DNA of 64,000 nucleotides from SAR92 clade bacterium (GTDB taxonomy: Bacteria; Pseudomonadota; Gammaproteobacteria; Pseudomonadales; Porticoccaceae), in contig SHBP01000005.1 in NCBI GenBank assembly GCA_004211905.1, forward strand, positions 62,001 through 126,000, given 5' to 3'. Both the position numbers and the translations under genes were made by a program. Of this stretch, positions 9,152 to 16,824 are shown one piece after another. The notes under the pieces are model-generated. The model saw only the letters and a list, made by a program, of their open reading frames with translations, was not told the origin of the DNA and did not search any database. Each line of letters starts with the position of its first letter. Position 1 is the first letter of the stretch.

Positions 9152-10003
9152 TTGTTAGTACCCTCAAGCTTGGGTGGGTTTTACGCAGGCTCAACAAAAA
9201 ATAATACTGAGACAAAGTGGGTCATAGCCGTTGTGGGTAGTGAGATTCTATTATTTTCTGGCGATGACTCTGATCCTCGACTTGCTGTCTCCTTAGATGA
9301 AGCAGATGTACTTAGCTTTTTCTGCGTACGGCGCCTCTTTATCGGACAGTGGCATGGGGGTGATTGCGAGGTGTGGGACTTACTTCCTGAAGCGACGGCC
9401 TGTGAAGGATTTTTTCGATCAGAATTACGGTCGCTGCTCGCTCATTCTAATGAAGCGGAATTCTCTCTTGCTAGTAGAGCGATTCAACTACTTGATTGGG
9501 AAAGAAAGCATCAGTTTTGCGGTAAATGTGGCTCCCCAAATAAAATATCACTAACCGAGCATTCATTAATATGTGATACCTGTAATTTAAATCATTATCC
9601 TAGGATTTCTCCTTGTGTGATCGTGGCTGTGACCCTTGGCGACAAATGTCTTTTGGCCCGGCATGCGAATTGGCCTGAAGGCAGGCTTAGTACTCTTGCG
9701 GGGTTTATTGAAGCCGGAGAAAGTGCAGAACAAGCATTGCACAGAGAGGTTTTCGAGGAGGTCGGCGTGGAGATTGATAATCTTCGCTATATTGGAAGTC
9801 AGGCATGGCCCTATCCAGGTCAATTGATGTTAGGTTATATTGCTGAAGCTAAAAGCGACACCATCAATGTCGATGGCATAGAAATAGCTGAAGCAGATTG
9901 GTTTAGGTACGATAACTTGCCGTCAATTTTGGCGCCACCGACTATAATGGCTGGCCGTCTAATTAAACAGTTTGTTGATGAGGCGGTTGAGATATATGGT
10001 TGA
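9152..10003 (+). CDS. nudC: NAD(H)/NAD-RNA pyrophosphatase NudC
   Basis: A Nudix hydrolase that cleaves NADH to NMNH and AMP and removes NAD caps from RNA. Zinc-binding pairs are C123-x2-C126 and C141-x2-C144. The Nudix box lies near residues 183-205, with GFIEAGES followed by REVFEEVG. The downstream SQAWPYPGQLM segment is the NudC-specific SQPWPFPxS motif; here the P before F is replaced by Y. The start is uncertain: I prefer TTG at 9152, with AAAGGA about nine bases upstream, over TTG at 9104. Both give a protein slightly longer than the E. coli enzyme. Confidence 0.88.
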   Translation: MLVPSSLGGFYAGSTKNNTETKWVIAVVGSEILLFSGDDSDPRLAVSLDEADVLSFFCVRRLFIGQWHGGDCEVWDLLPEATACEGFFRSELRSLLAHSNEAEFSLASRAIQLLDWERKHQFCGKCGSPNKISLTEHSLICDTCNLNHYPRISPCVIVAVTLGDKCLLARHANWPEGRLSTLAGFIEAGESAEQALHREVFEEVGVEIDNLRYIGSQAWPYPGQLMLGYIAEAKSDTINVDGIEIAEADWFRYDNLPSILAPPTIMAGRLIKQFVDEAVEIYG

Positions 10004-10058
10004 GCGGTGACCACGTCATGAGATCTAATTAATTTAAATTATTATTTGGGAGTTTTAA

Positions 10059-11126
10059 GTGGAGTTTCTATTCGAATACGGTTTGTTTTTTGCAAAAGTT
10101 GCCACTGGTGTAGTTGCCTTTGTCATTGTTGTCAGCGTCATTTTTAGCGCTAGTCAGAAAAACAAACAGAGTCCTGAAAGAGGGCATTTAGAGATAACCC
10201 CATTGAATCAACAGTTTGAACAGTTAAAGGAAACTATGCTGCTAGCTACTGTAGATGAGTCCTTACAAAAAGCAGAAGAAAAGAAACTCCACAAAGCCAA
10301 GAAAAAACAACTATCGAATGAAAAGAAAGCATTAAAGAAAAACTCAGAAGTGGCCAATGAAGCAAAAAGCAAGGTCTATGTGCTTAGTTTTGACGGGAAT
10401 ATAAGTGCGAGTGCTGTGGGACACTTGCGCGAAGAAGTCACTGCTGTATTAACTCAGGCTACACCAAAGGATGAAGTCCTCCTTAGATTGGAGAGTGCTG
10501 GAGGTATGGTTCACAGTTATGGTCTTGCGAGTAGTCAACTTGATCGTCTGCGTAAAAAGAATATTCCGCTGACTGTCTGCGTTGATAAGGTCGCGGCGAG
10601 TGGTGGTTACATGATGGCTTGTGTAGCAGATAAGATACTCGCTGCTCCTTTTGCCATCATTGGCTCAATAGGTGTAGTTGCACAGATGCCAAACTTCAAT
10701 AAAGTGTTAAAGAAACATGATGTAGATTTTGAATTGCTGACCGCGGGCGAACATAAGCGCACATTAACTATGTTTGGCGAAAATACTGACAAAGGCCGTG
10801 AGAAATTTGTAGAAGAATTAGAAGAAACTCATCAGCTATTTAAAGACTACGTGTCGACCCGCCGTCCTCAGGTTGATATTGACAAGATTGCGACCGGTGA
10901 AATTTGGTATGGAGCAAGAGCTCAGGATATGGCGCTCATTGATGACATACAAACCAGTGATGAGTATTTAGTGTCCCGGATAGAGGAAGCTGATGTGTTC
11001 GAAATTAGCTACGTATTTAAGAAAAAGTTGCACGAACGTTTGGGAATAGCCGCCGAGGAGAGCGCTGATCGGCTTCTTGTTAGATGGTGGGCTCGGTTAA
11101 CTCAAGGCTCAGACAAGCATCTCTAG
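10059..11126 (+). CDS. sohB: Protease SohB (S49 family)
   Basis: A 355-residue S49-family inner-membrane serine protease. One N-terminal membrane helix (residues 8-30) is followed by a lysine-rich, probably coiled segment (about 65-105) and then the SppA-like catalytic core. The nucleophile is expected at S181 in AASGGYM; a basic partner lies downstream in the core. SohB is a multicopy suppressor of degP loss in E. coli and is thought to degrade envelope proteins. The start is GTG at 10059, preceded by a GGGAG element. It stands alone between nudC and a convergent antiporter gene. Confidence 0.9.
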   Translation: MEFLFEYGLFFAKVATGVVAFVIVVSVIFSASQKNKQSPERGHLEITPLNQQFEQLKETMLLATVDESLQKAEEKKLHKAKKKQLSNEKKALKKNSEVANEAKSKVYVLSFDGNISASAVGHLREEVTAVLTQATPKDEVLLRLESAGGMVHSYGLASSQLDRLRKKNIPLTVCVDKVAASGGYMMACVADKILAAPFAIIGSIGVVAQMPNFNKVLKKHDVDFELLTAGEHKRTLTMFGENTDKGREKFVEELEETHQLFKDYVSTRRPQVDIDKIATGEIWYGARAQDMALIDDIQTSDEYLVSRIEEADVFEISYVFKKKLHERLGIAAEESADRLLVRWWARLTQGSDKHL

Positions 11127-11141
11127 CTCGATAGGGATTTA

Positions 11142-12308
11142 TTAGTCCCGGCGAAGTTTGTCACTAATGGCGATAGGGCTAGGGAAATTAAAAACCACAA
11201 TGTAACTTGAGACAAGAAAAGTGATAATCGCTGTCGCTTGAATTAAGTGTGATGCGTGGGTCCCTATCAGGCCTGTGCTAAACGCCAAATAAGCAATCAT
11301 TAATGAAAATTCGCTGTTTTGACCCAGTCGAAAGCCAATATCCCAGGCTAGCTTTTCACTTTCACTCTGAGAGCGAAGCAGTCGGTGGTATGTCCAAGGC
11401 TTAATGGATAGCATTAAAGTGGCCAATATCACGGCAGGTAATGCAATTAAAGGAATGAGTGATAGATCAAAGCCGCTTCCTAAAGAGAAAAAGAACAAAA
11501 TTAGAAAGAAATCACGCAACGATTTTAGATTTAGGGAAATAAATTGAGCGATAGGACTTGTAGCCATTGCAATTCCTGCGATAAACGCGCCGATTTCCCG
11601 AGACAAACCGAGGTAGTGCGCTAGTTCAGAAATACCCAAACACCAGCCAATTGCGAGTAGGAATATATACTCACTTATGCGATCGAAGCGAGAAAATAGT
11701 GGCAATAAAATACCTTTAACGACGAAAAAGCAAGTGAGCGTTAATAGGGGTAGGGCCAGCAAGGTTTTGCCTAATGGAATAAGGTTTTGACCACTAATAT
11801 CACCCGATATGATAAACAGCAGGGCAAGTATCGCTAAAAAGTCCTGCATCAGTAACATGCCAACCATAAGTTCACCTGAATGCTTATGGTGAAGGGCAGT
11901 CGTTGGTAGCAGCTTGATTCCAATAATAGTGCTTGAAAACATCATGGCTATTCCGATGATGATACTCTCAACTACGGAATAACCAAATAGACTGGCGATG
12001 CTGTATCCAACAATCGCAAACAGTGCCGAGCTAATCAGTGTGATATGAGTGACCTGTCGAAGTACTTTCCACAATGCTTGGGGTTGCATGTCTAACCCGA
12101 GAAGAAACAATAAAAAGATAATTCCAATACTGCCAATCTGGCTAATTAGGTCGACATCTGTAACAAGGGCCAAACCAAATGGGCCTAAAATTGCACCCAA
12201 TAAAATATAGGAAACTAAGAGCGGCTGTCTTCCCAGTAATGCCAGAGAAGCAATGATCGCTCCGCCGCTGAAAATGAAAAAGAATAACTGCAGTAAATCA
12301 CCATGCAT
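11142..12308 (-). CDS. CPA2-family cation:proton antiporter (short, no RCK domain)
   Basis: A 388-residue polytopic membrane protein with about 11-12 hydrophobic segments. It shows the PF00999 Na+/H+ exchanger pattern: LLFLLGLDMQP near residue 70, MFSSTIIGIKLL near 125 and SREIGAFIAGIAMA near 240. It resembles the membrane part of KefB/KefC/RosB-type transporters. However, the chain ends shortly after the last membrane segment, so the cytoplasmic TrkA-N/RCK regulatory domain of Kef proteins is missing. The ion (K+ or Na+) cannot be told from the sequence. It converges with sohB across a 15-base gap. Confidence 0.85.
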   Translation of the reverse strand: MHGDLLQLFFFIFSGGAIIASLALLGRQPLLVSYILLGAILGPFGLALVTDVDLISQIGSIGIIFLLFLLGLDMQPQALWKVLRQVTHITLISSALFAIVGYSIASLFGYSVVESIIIGIAMMFSSTIIGIKLLPTTALHHKHSGELMVGMLLMQDFLAILALLFIISGDISGQNLIPLGKTLLALPLLTLTCFFVVKGILLPLFSRFDRISEYIFLLAIGWCLGISELAHYLGLSREIGAFIAGIAMATSPIAQFISLNLKSLRDFFLILFFFSLGSGFDLSLIPLIALPAVILATLMLSIKPWTYHRLLRSQSESEKLAWDIGFRLGQNSEFSLMIAYLAFSTGLIGTHASHLIQATAIITFLVSSYIVVFNFPSPIAISDKLRRD

Positions 12309-12433
12309 ATATCAGGCTCCGAGATAGTTCCCTCTAGTTTTGACTTGTCCTACTGTAGTTTAGCTAATTCCCAATAGTCTTGCATCCAGCGCAATTGAGT
12401 CAAAGCAAGCTACAGGCCAAAATCATGCCTTTT

Positions 12434-12461
12434 TTGTCAAATTTTGGGATTAAACTAAAAC
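12434..12461 (+). promoter_or_regulatory. Possible sigma-70 promoter for small ORF and nadA
   Basis: TTGTCA (12434-12439, five of six consensus bases) is followed after 16 bases by TAAAAC (12456-12461, four of six). It lies about 70 bases before the small membrane ORF and is the best candidate I see in the 12309-12529 gap. The -10 element is weak. Confidence 0.35.
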
Positions 12462-12529
12462 AAAAGTAAGACACTTTCCCTAGAGGTTGTTAAAATGCCG
12501 GCCTAAAATTCACCCTTAGGTTGAACGCT

Positions 12530-12646
12530 ATGAATGAAGAAAATGTCTCTAAAAAAAATGATGACTCTGCAGTGGATGCGGTAGCCGCAGTTGTCGTTTT
12601 AGTTGTGGTGGTCACAGCCGTGGTATATTGGTTGTCGCGGTTTTAA
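12530..12646 (+). CDS. Predicted 38-residue single-pass membrane protein upstream of nadA
   Basis: A short frame starting at ATG encodes a charged head (MNEENVSKKNDD) followed by one strongly hydrophobic segment of valine, alanine and leucine (about residues 14-34) ending WLSRF. The layout of a polar N-terminus plus one transmembrane helix is that of a typical bacterial microprotein. It ends 25 bases before nadA and lies downstream of the only promoter-like sequence in the gap, so it is probably co-transcribed with nadA. I do not recognise a family; conservation of the peptide would be the test. Confidence 0.55.
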   Translation: MNEENVSKKNDDSAVDAVAAVVVLVVVVTAVVYWLSRF

Positions 12647-12671
12647 TTATTGTGATTGAGGTTGATGCTTA

Positions 12672-13742
12672 ATGAGCGCACAACAACATACAGCTAGTAA
12701 ATTGGTCGAAGAGCAGCGACTGATCGTTGAGGACTACCTAAGCCGTTCTCCATCGGCCAATTCGTCAGACGCAAGTGATTTGAATGTACTGAAAGCTGAG
12801 ATAAAAGCTCAACTTAAAGCAAAGGGTGCCGTTTTAATCGCTCATTATTATACAGATCCTATGATTCAGGAACTTGCGGAGGAAACTGGGGGAGTAGTAT
12901 CAGATTCTCTGGAAATGGCTCGATTCGGTAACAACCACAATGCCGAGACGCTTATCGTTGCCGGGGTTAAATTCATGGGGGAGACGGCTAAGATATTAAC
13001 CCCCCACAAGCGTGTGCTAATGCCGACTCTAGAAGCTACCTGTTCGCTTGATGTTGGCTGTCCAGCAGATCAGTTTTCTATGTTTTGCGATCAACACCCT
13101 GATCGAACAGTGGTGGTTTATGCTAATACTTCAGCGGCAGTTAAAGCACGGGCAGACTGGGTGGTGACCTCAAGTATCGCTTTAGAGGTTATCGATTACC
13201 TAGACAGTCAGGGGGAGAGGATACTCTGGGCTCCCGACAAATACTTAGGAAATTATGTCCAGAAGCAAACCGGGGCAGACATGCTTTTGTGGGATGGAAG
13301 TTGCATAGTTCACGAGGAGTTTAAGGCAAAAGGGATTGTCGATTTAAAAAACATTTATCCTGAAGCCGCAGTATTGGTTCATCCAGAGTCACCAGATTCT
13401 GTGATCAGATTAGCCGATGTAGTGGGCTCAACTTCCCAGTTGATTGATGCGGCTATGAAGTTGCCAAATCAAAAAATGATAGTGGCGACAGATCAAGGTA
13501 TTTTTTATAAGATGCAACAAGCTGTCCCAGATAAGGAGCTTTTAGTGGCGCCTACTGGGGGCAGTGGAGCGACTTGCAGGAGTTGCGCGAGCTGTCCTTG
13601 GATGGGAATGAACGGCTTAGGCAACTTGCTGTCATGTATTGAGAATGGCACTAATGAAATTTTTGTTGATCCTAAAATAGCAGAACAAGCGATCCAATCA
13701 TTAGATCGAATGATGAGTTTTAAGGCTGAACACCTCTCCTAG
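12672..13742 (+). CDS. nadA: Quinolinate synthase NadA
   Basis: A 356-residue NadA. It condenses iminoaspartate with dihydroxyacetone phosphate to quinolinate in de novo NAD synthesis, using a [4Fe-4S] cluster. The expected cluster ligands are visible: cysteine in ATCSLDVGC, in GSCIVHEEF, and in the C-terminal CRSCASCPW segment. The motifs AHYYTDP and [11 protein letters not shown] are family typical. The ATG at 12672 has only a moderate GAGG site. The stop overlaps the convergent protease gene by 4 bases. nadB and nadC are not in the window. Confidence 0.95.
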   Translation: MSAQQHTASKLVEEQRLIVEDYLSRSPSANSSDASDLNVLKAEIKAQLKAKGAVLIAHYYTDPMIQELAEETGGVVSDSLEMARFGNNHNAETLIVAGVKFMGETAKILTPHKRVLMPTLEATCSLDVGCPADQFSMFCDQHPDRTVVVYANTSAAVKARADWVVTSSIALEVIDYLDSQGERILWAPDKYLGNYVQKQTGADMLLWDGSCIVHEEFKAKGIVDLKNIYPEAAVLVHPESPDSVIRLADVVGSTSQLIDAAMKLPNQKMIVATDQGIFYKMQQAVPDKELLVAPTGGSGATCRSCASCPWMGMNGLGNLLSCIENGTNEIFVDPKIAEQAIQSLDRMMSFKAEHLS

Positions 13743-15235
13743 AGTTTTTCTGCTCGCTCTTCCATTGAGACGACATCTCTCAGACGCTGCCTGATTATTG
13801 CGGACTGTTTAAAGTCACTCATGGTAAGTTTTTGAGCAAGCCCGAGCTGCTCTCGTGCCAATGAAAAAGCCCCCACAAGAATAAAATACTCAGCTCTTGC
13901 TTGATGAACGCCAGAGATGTTCCCAGCCAGCCCTCTAACTTCGGCTAATCTGTACCAAACCATTGGATCTTGGTTTCGGTCTCTAGCAAGGATAGTTAGA
14001 ATTTCGCCGGCTTCCTCATACTGATGGTCTAACCATAGCGCTTCAGCCTTTAGGGAAAGTAGAGGGTAGTTGCCCGGGTTCCTATTTAACTGTGCTTCGA
14101 GCTTTTTCAGTCCTGATTTATAATCTTGCTCTGCGATACTTAATTCTATGTTGCTATAGTGAAAGGCAGGTTGGTATGGGTTTTCTTTTACGAGCCTGGC
14201 CAGAATTTCTTGGGCTTCACTAAATTTTCCCGTCTGAATGTAGACTAGAGCTAAACCATAATATGCCGCAGCCTCTTGTTGAGTATTATCGTCTAGCATT
14301 TTTTGAAATCGTTTTATGCTGTCAGATGGAGTTTTTGCCATAGCAACATCGGCCCGCGCTTTCATCAGATAATAATCCGGATGATCAGGATAGTGACGCA
14401 TGGAGTTGCTCAATGTGCGAGCTTTCGCATCTGAGATTCGTTTTTCCGTTACAGGGTGTGTCAGTAGAAACTCTGGGGGTCGATCACCAGAATAACGAAG
14501 ACGCTTGAGCATTGTTTCAAACATATCTCCAACCGCTCCAGGATCTCGTCCGGCCTTCTCCATAGTTCTCAGCCCGAAGCGATCAGCTTCTTTTTCGTTA
14601 GATCGACTGTATCTAAGTTGATTCTCAAGTGTCATGGCTTGGGTTGCAGTCATGGCAGCCATTCCTGCGTCACCGCCAACCGTCGCAGCTAGAACTAGTC
14701 CAGTGAGCAGACCTGCCAGTGTGGCTGCAGAAGAGTTTTGACGAGATTCAAGCCCTCGAGCAAAGTGACGCTGGCTTAAATGAGCCAATTCGTGAGCTAG
14801 CACAGAAACCATCTGATCTTCGTTTTCGGCATATGAGAAAAGTCCGGTGTGAATGCCAACAACTCCCCCAGGAACAGCGAATGCGTTCATAGTCGGATTG
14901 TTCACTATTACTAATTCAATATTGGGATTTTCAAGTTCGCTGTAGGTTGCAAGATTGTAAATGAGGTTCTCTAGGTACTGCTGCATTAATGGGTCATCGA
15001 ATTCACGAACTCGACTTCTAAATACTTTGAGCCATGTTCGACCAATCTGGAATTCTTGCTGCTTCGACACTATTCCAGAGAGACTATCTCCAAGGACAGG
15101 AAGCTTAATTTCGTCGCTTGTAGTGTGAAAAGCTGGCATCACCAGACAAATAGAGCACAGAAGAATGCTCTTTAGCCATAGGGGCCTGAAATATTGTGTG
15201 ACTGAGGTGGCTGGTCGGTTAATATCAGTGTCCAA
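13739..15235 (-). CDS. bepA: Periplasmic M48 metalloprotease with TPR repeats (BepA/YfgC-like)
   Basis: A 498-residue protein close in size to E. coli BepA, a periplasmic chaperone-protease that supports LptD assembly and outer-membrane integrity. A hydrophobic export signal lies at about residues 20-38. The zinc motif H148-E-L-A-H152 is followed by the third-ligand region [12 protein letters not shown] near residue 200. The C-terminal half (about 290-490) is helical with several tetratricopeptide-like repeats. It converges with nadA (4-base overlap) and is divergent from the AI-2E gene. Assignment to BepA rather than another M48/TPR protein is probable, not certain. Confidence 0.85.
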   Translation of the reverse strand: MDTDINRPATSVTQYFRPLWLKSILLCSICLVMPAFHTTSDEIKLPVLGDSLSGIVSKQQEFQIGRTWLKVFRSRVREFDDPLMQQYLENLIYNLATYSELENPNIELVIVNNPTMNAFAVPGGVVGIHTGLFSYAENEDQMVSVLAHELAHLSQRHFARGLESRQNSSAATLAGLLTGLVLAATVGGDAGMAAMTATQAMTLENQLRYSRSNEKEADRFGLRTMEKAGRDPGAVGDMFETMLKRLRYSGDRPPEFLLTHPVTEKRISDAKARTLSNSMRHYPDHPDYYLMKARADVAMAKTPSDSIKRFQKMLDDNTQQEAAAYYGLALVYIQTGKFSEAQEILARLVKENPYQPAFHYSNIELSIAEQDYKSGLKKLEAQLNRNPGNYPLLSLKAEALWLDHQYEEAGEILTILARDRNQDPMVWYRLAEVRGLAGNISGVHQARAEYFILVGAFSLAREQLGLAQKLTMSDFKQSAIIRQRLRDVVSMEERAEKL

Positions 15236-15392
15236 AATGTAAAGTGGTATAAAAAATCATTCTACCTACTGTAACGGATAATTTATAAGAGTTCGACAGT
15301 TGAAAGTTTAGCTAGTTTCATGTTCTATAGTGAAATATGAAAATGTAGCAATTGGTAAGTGAATTCAATCACCTTAAAGGCGAGTTGGAACA

Positions 15393-16457
15393 ATGAAGCA
15401 AATCCTGAGTAAGTGGTTAGGTAGGTACCTTGGTAACGAGGAGACTGTGTTTCTCGGTGTCATAATGATTGTATTTATAGCGATGCTCGCGACCGTAGGT
15501 GAATTTCTTGGGCCTGTTTTTGCCTCTATGATCATCGCTTTTTTACTGCAAGGGGTTGTCAATGGCTTAAGTCGTGCCGGAGTGTCAAGGCGAGTGTCAG
15601 TCTTGACTTCATATATTTTGTTTTTATGTGGACTAGTTGCGATTGTTATTGGCATCGTGCCTATCGTAGGACGACAGATGTCACTTTTGTTAGGGGAAGT
15701 GCCAAGTATGATAGGCCGTTCTCGCGACTTCTTGATTGACTTGCCCGAGCGTTACGCTGACTATATTACTGCTGACCAATTTGATTTGATCTGGGTACGA
15801 CTATCTCAAGAGGTGGCGAACGTTGCTGAACAAATACTGAGTTTCTCCTTGAGCAGTTTTCCTAGCTTGTTCGCAGTGGCACTTTACCTGTTGTTAGTGC
15901 CTGTTTTGGTTTTCTTTATGCTGAGCGATAGAGAAAAATTGTTAGCCTTTATCGCCGGAATGCTGCCTGAAAAACGCTCTGTAATGACTGCGATATGGTC
16001 AGAGATGAATATTCAGTTTGCTAATTATATTCGGGGTAAGGCTATTGAAATACTAATTGTTGGTTCCTTGTCGTACATCATTTTTTTGATTCTAGGCCTT
16101 AATTACGCTGCTCTCTTGGCCTTGTTGGTGGGCCTCTCGGTTCTGATTCCTTATATTGGAGCTACAGTGGTGACTTTCCCTGTTCTTTTGGTGGGCTATA
16201 TGCAGTGGGGGTTTTCGTCGGAATTTTTGTGGCTGTTTGTTAGTTATGGGGTTATCCAATTCTTAGATGGCAACGTCTTGGTTCCTTTGTTATTTTCTGA
16301 GGTCGTTAATCTTCATCCAGTTGCGATTATAGTGGCAGTGCTCCTCTTTGGTGGCTTATGGGGTTTTTGGGGGGTATTTTTTGCCATTCCTCTAGCAACA
16401 TTGGTCAAGGCTATTTTTAATGCGTGGCCTGACACATCGATTTCTGATTCAGCTTAG
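15393..16457 (+). CDS. AI-2E family transporter (PF01594)
   Basis: A 354-residue polytopic inner-membrane protein with about 8 hydrophobic segments. The pattern is that of the PF01594 family: paired segments at residues 20-85, a soluble stretch near 95-145, and the conserved LLVPVLVFFMLSDRE and GLWGFWGVFFAIPLATL motifs. Members include permeases with quite different roles (autoinducer export, Na+/H+ exchange), so the substrate is unknown. The paired NarQ/BepA-YfgC neighbourhood does not settle it. It begins at ATG with a GGCGAG element upstream. Confidence 0.85.
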   Translation: MKQILSKWLGRYLGNEETVFLGVIMIVFIAMLATVGEFLGPVFASMIIAFLLQGVVNGLSRAGVSRRVSVLTSYILFLCGLVAIVIGIVPIVGRQMSLLLGEVPSMIGRSRDFLIDLPERYADYITADQFDLIWVRLSQEVANVAEQILSFSLSSFPSLFAVALYLLLVPVLVFFMLSDREKLLAFIAGMLPEKRSVMTAIWSEMNIQFANYIRGKAIEILIVGSLSYIIFLILGLNYAALLALLVGLSVLIPYIGATVVTFPVLLVGYMQWGFSSEFLWLFVSYGVIQFLDGNVLVPLLFSEVVNLHPVAIIVAVLLFGGLWGFWGVFFAIPLATLVKAIFNAWPDTSISDSA

Positions 16458-16591
16458 GGTTAAGAATTCTTCTAAGTGTTTCTTTTCTTGTGCGGTTAGT
16501 ATGGCCCAACATTTAATCTCATTTAAAACGCTTAATGTGCAGTCAAAGCTATGTATTCATCATCTTTGTTGAATGAATTCAGTATAATCTG

Positions 16592-16602
16592 TAGTTAAAC
16601 TA
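16592..16602. promoter_or_regulatory. Candidate GntR-type operator 1 upstream of aceE
   Basis: TAGTTAAACTA fits the FadR-subfamily GntR consensus TNGTNNNACNA (the subfamily that includes PdhR). It lies just downstream of a TATAAT. The flanking TG is shared with the second copy 121 bases downstream. Confidence 0.45.
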
Positions 16603-16710
16603 TTTAATTCAAAATATACAAATATCGATATAAATCAGTGCGATAAATAAGTTTAAAGCTTTTTAATCTAGAGAAGGTTAGAATTAAAACAGCTTTAATT
16701 TAGACAATTT

Positions 16711-16725
16711 TGTAGTTATACTACA
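16711..16725. promoter_or_regulatory. Candidate GntR-type operator 2 overlapping a -10-like element of aceE
   Basis: TGTAGTTATACTACA is a perfect inverted repeat (TGTAG / CTACA, 5-base spacer) and its core TAGTTATACTA fits TNGTNNNACNA. It contains TATACT (16717-16722), a possible -10 element, so a bound protein could block transcription. The -35 region is weak. Confidence 0.5.
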
Positions 16726-16824
16726 TTGCGAGTCTATATTATTCTAGAGACATACAAAATAGCCTGATATCTCATTAAGTGACTCTTCTTCGTAAAATAT
16801 AAGTTAACAAAAAGGGTGGTATAA

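Larger units (their letters stand above)
16458..16824. other. 367-base AT-rich regulatory gap upstream of aceE
   Basis: No open frame with coding character is seen here. It holds a perfect TATAAT at 16583-16588, a TATACT at 16717-16722, and two near-identical dyads (described separately). The latter half is very AT-rich. The length and the paired dyads suggest a regulated promoter region with a long leader for the pyruvate dehydrogenase operon. Confidence 0.6.
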
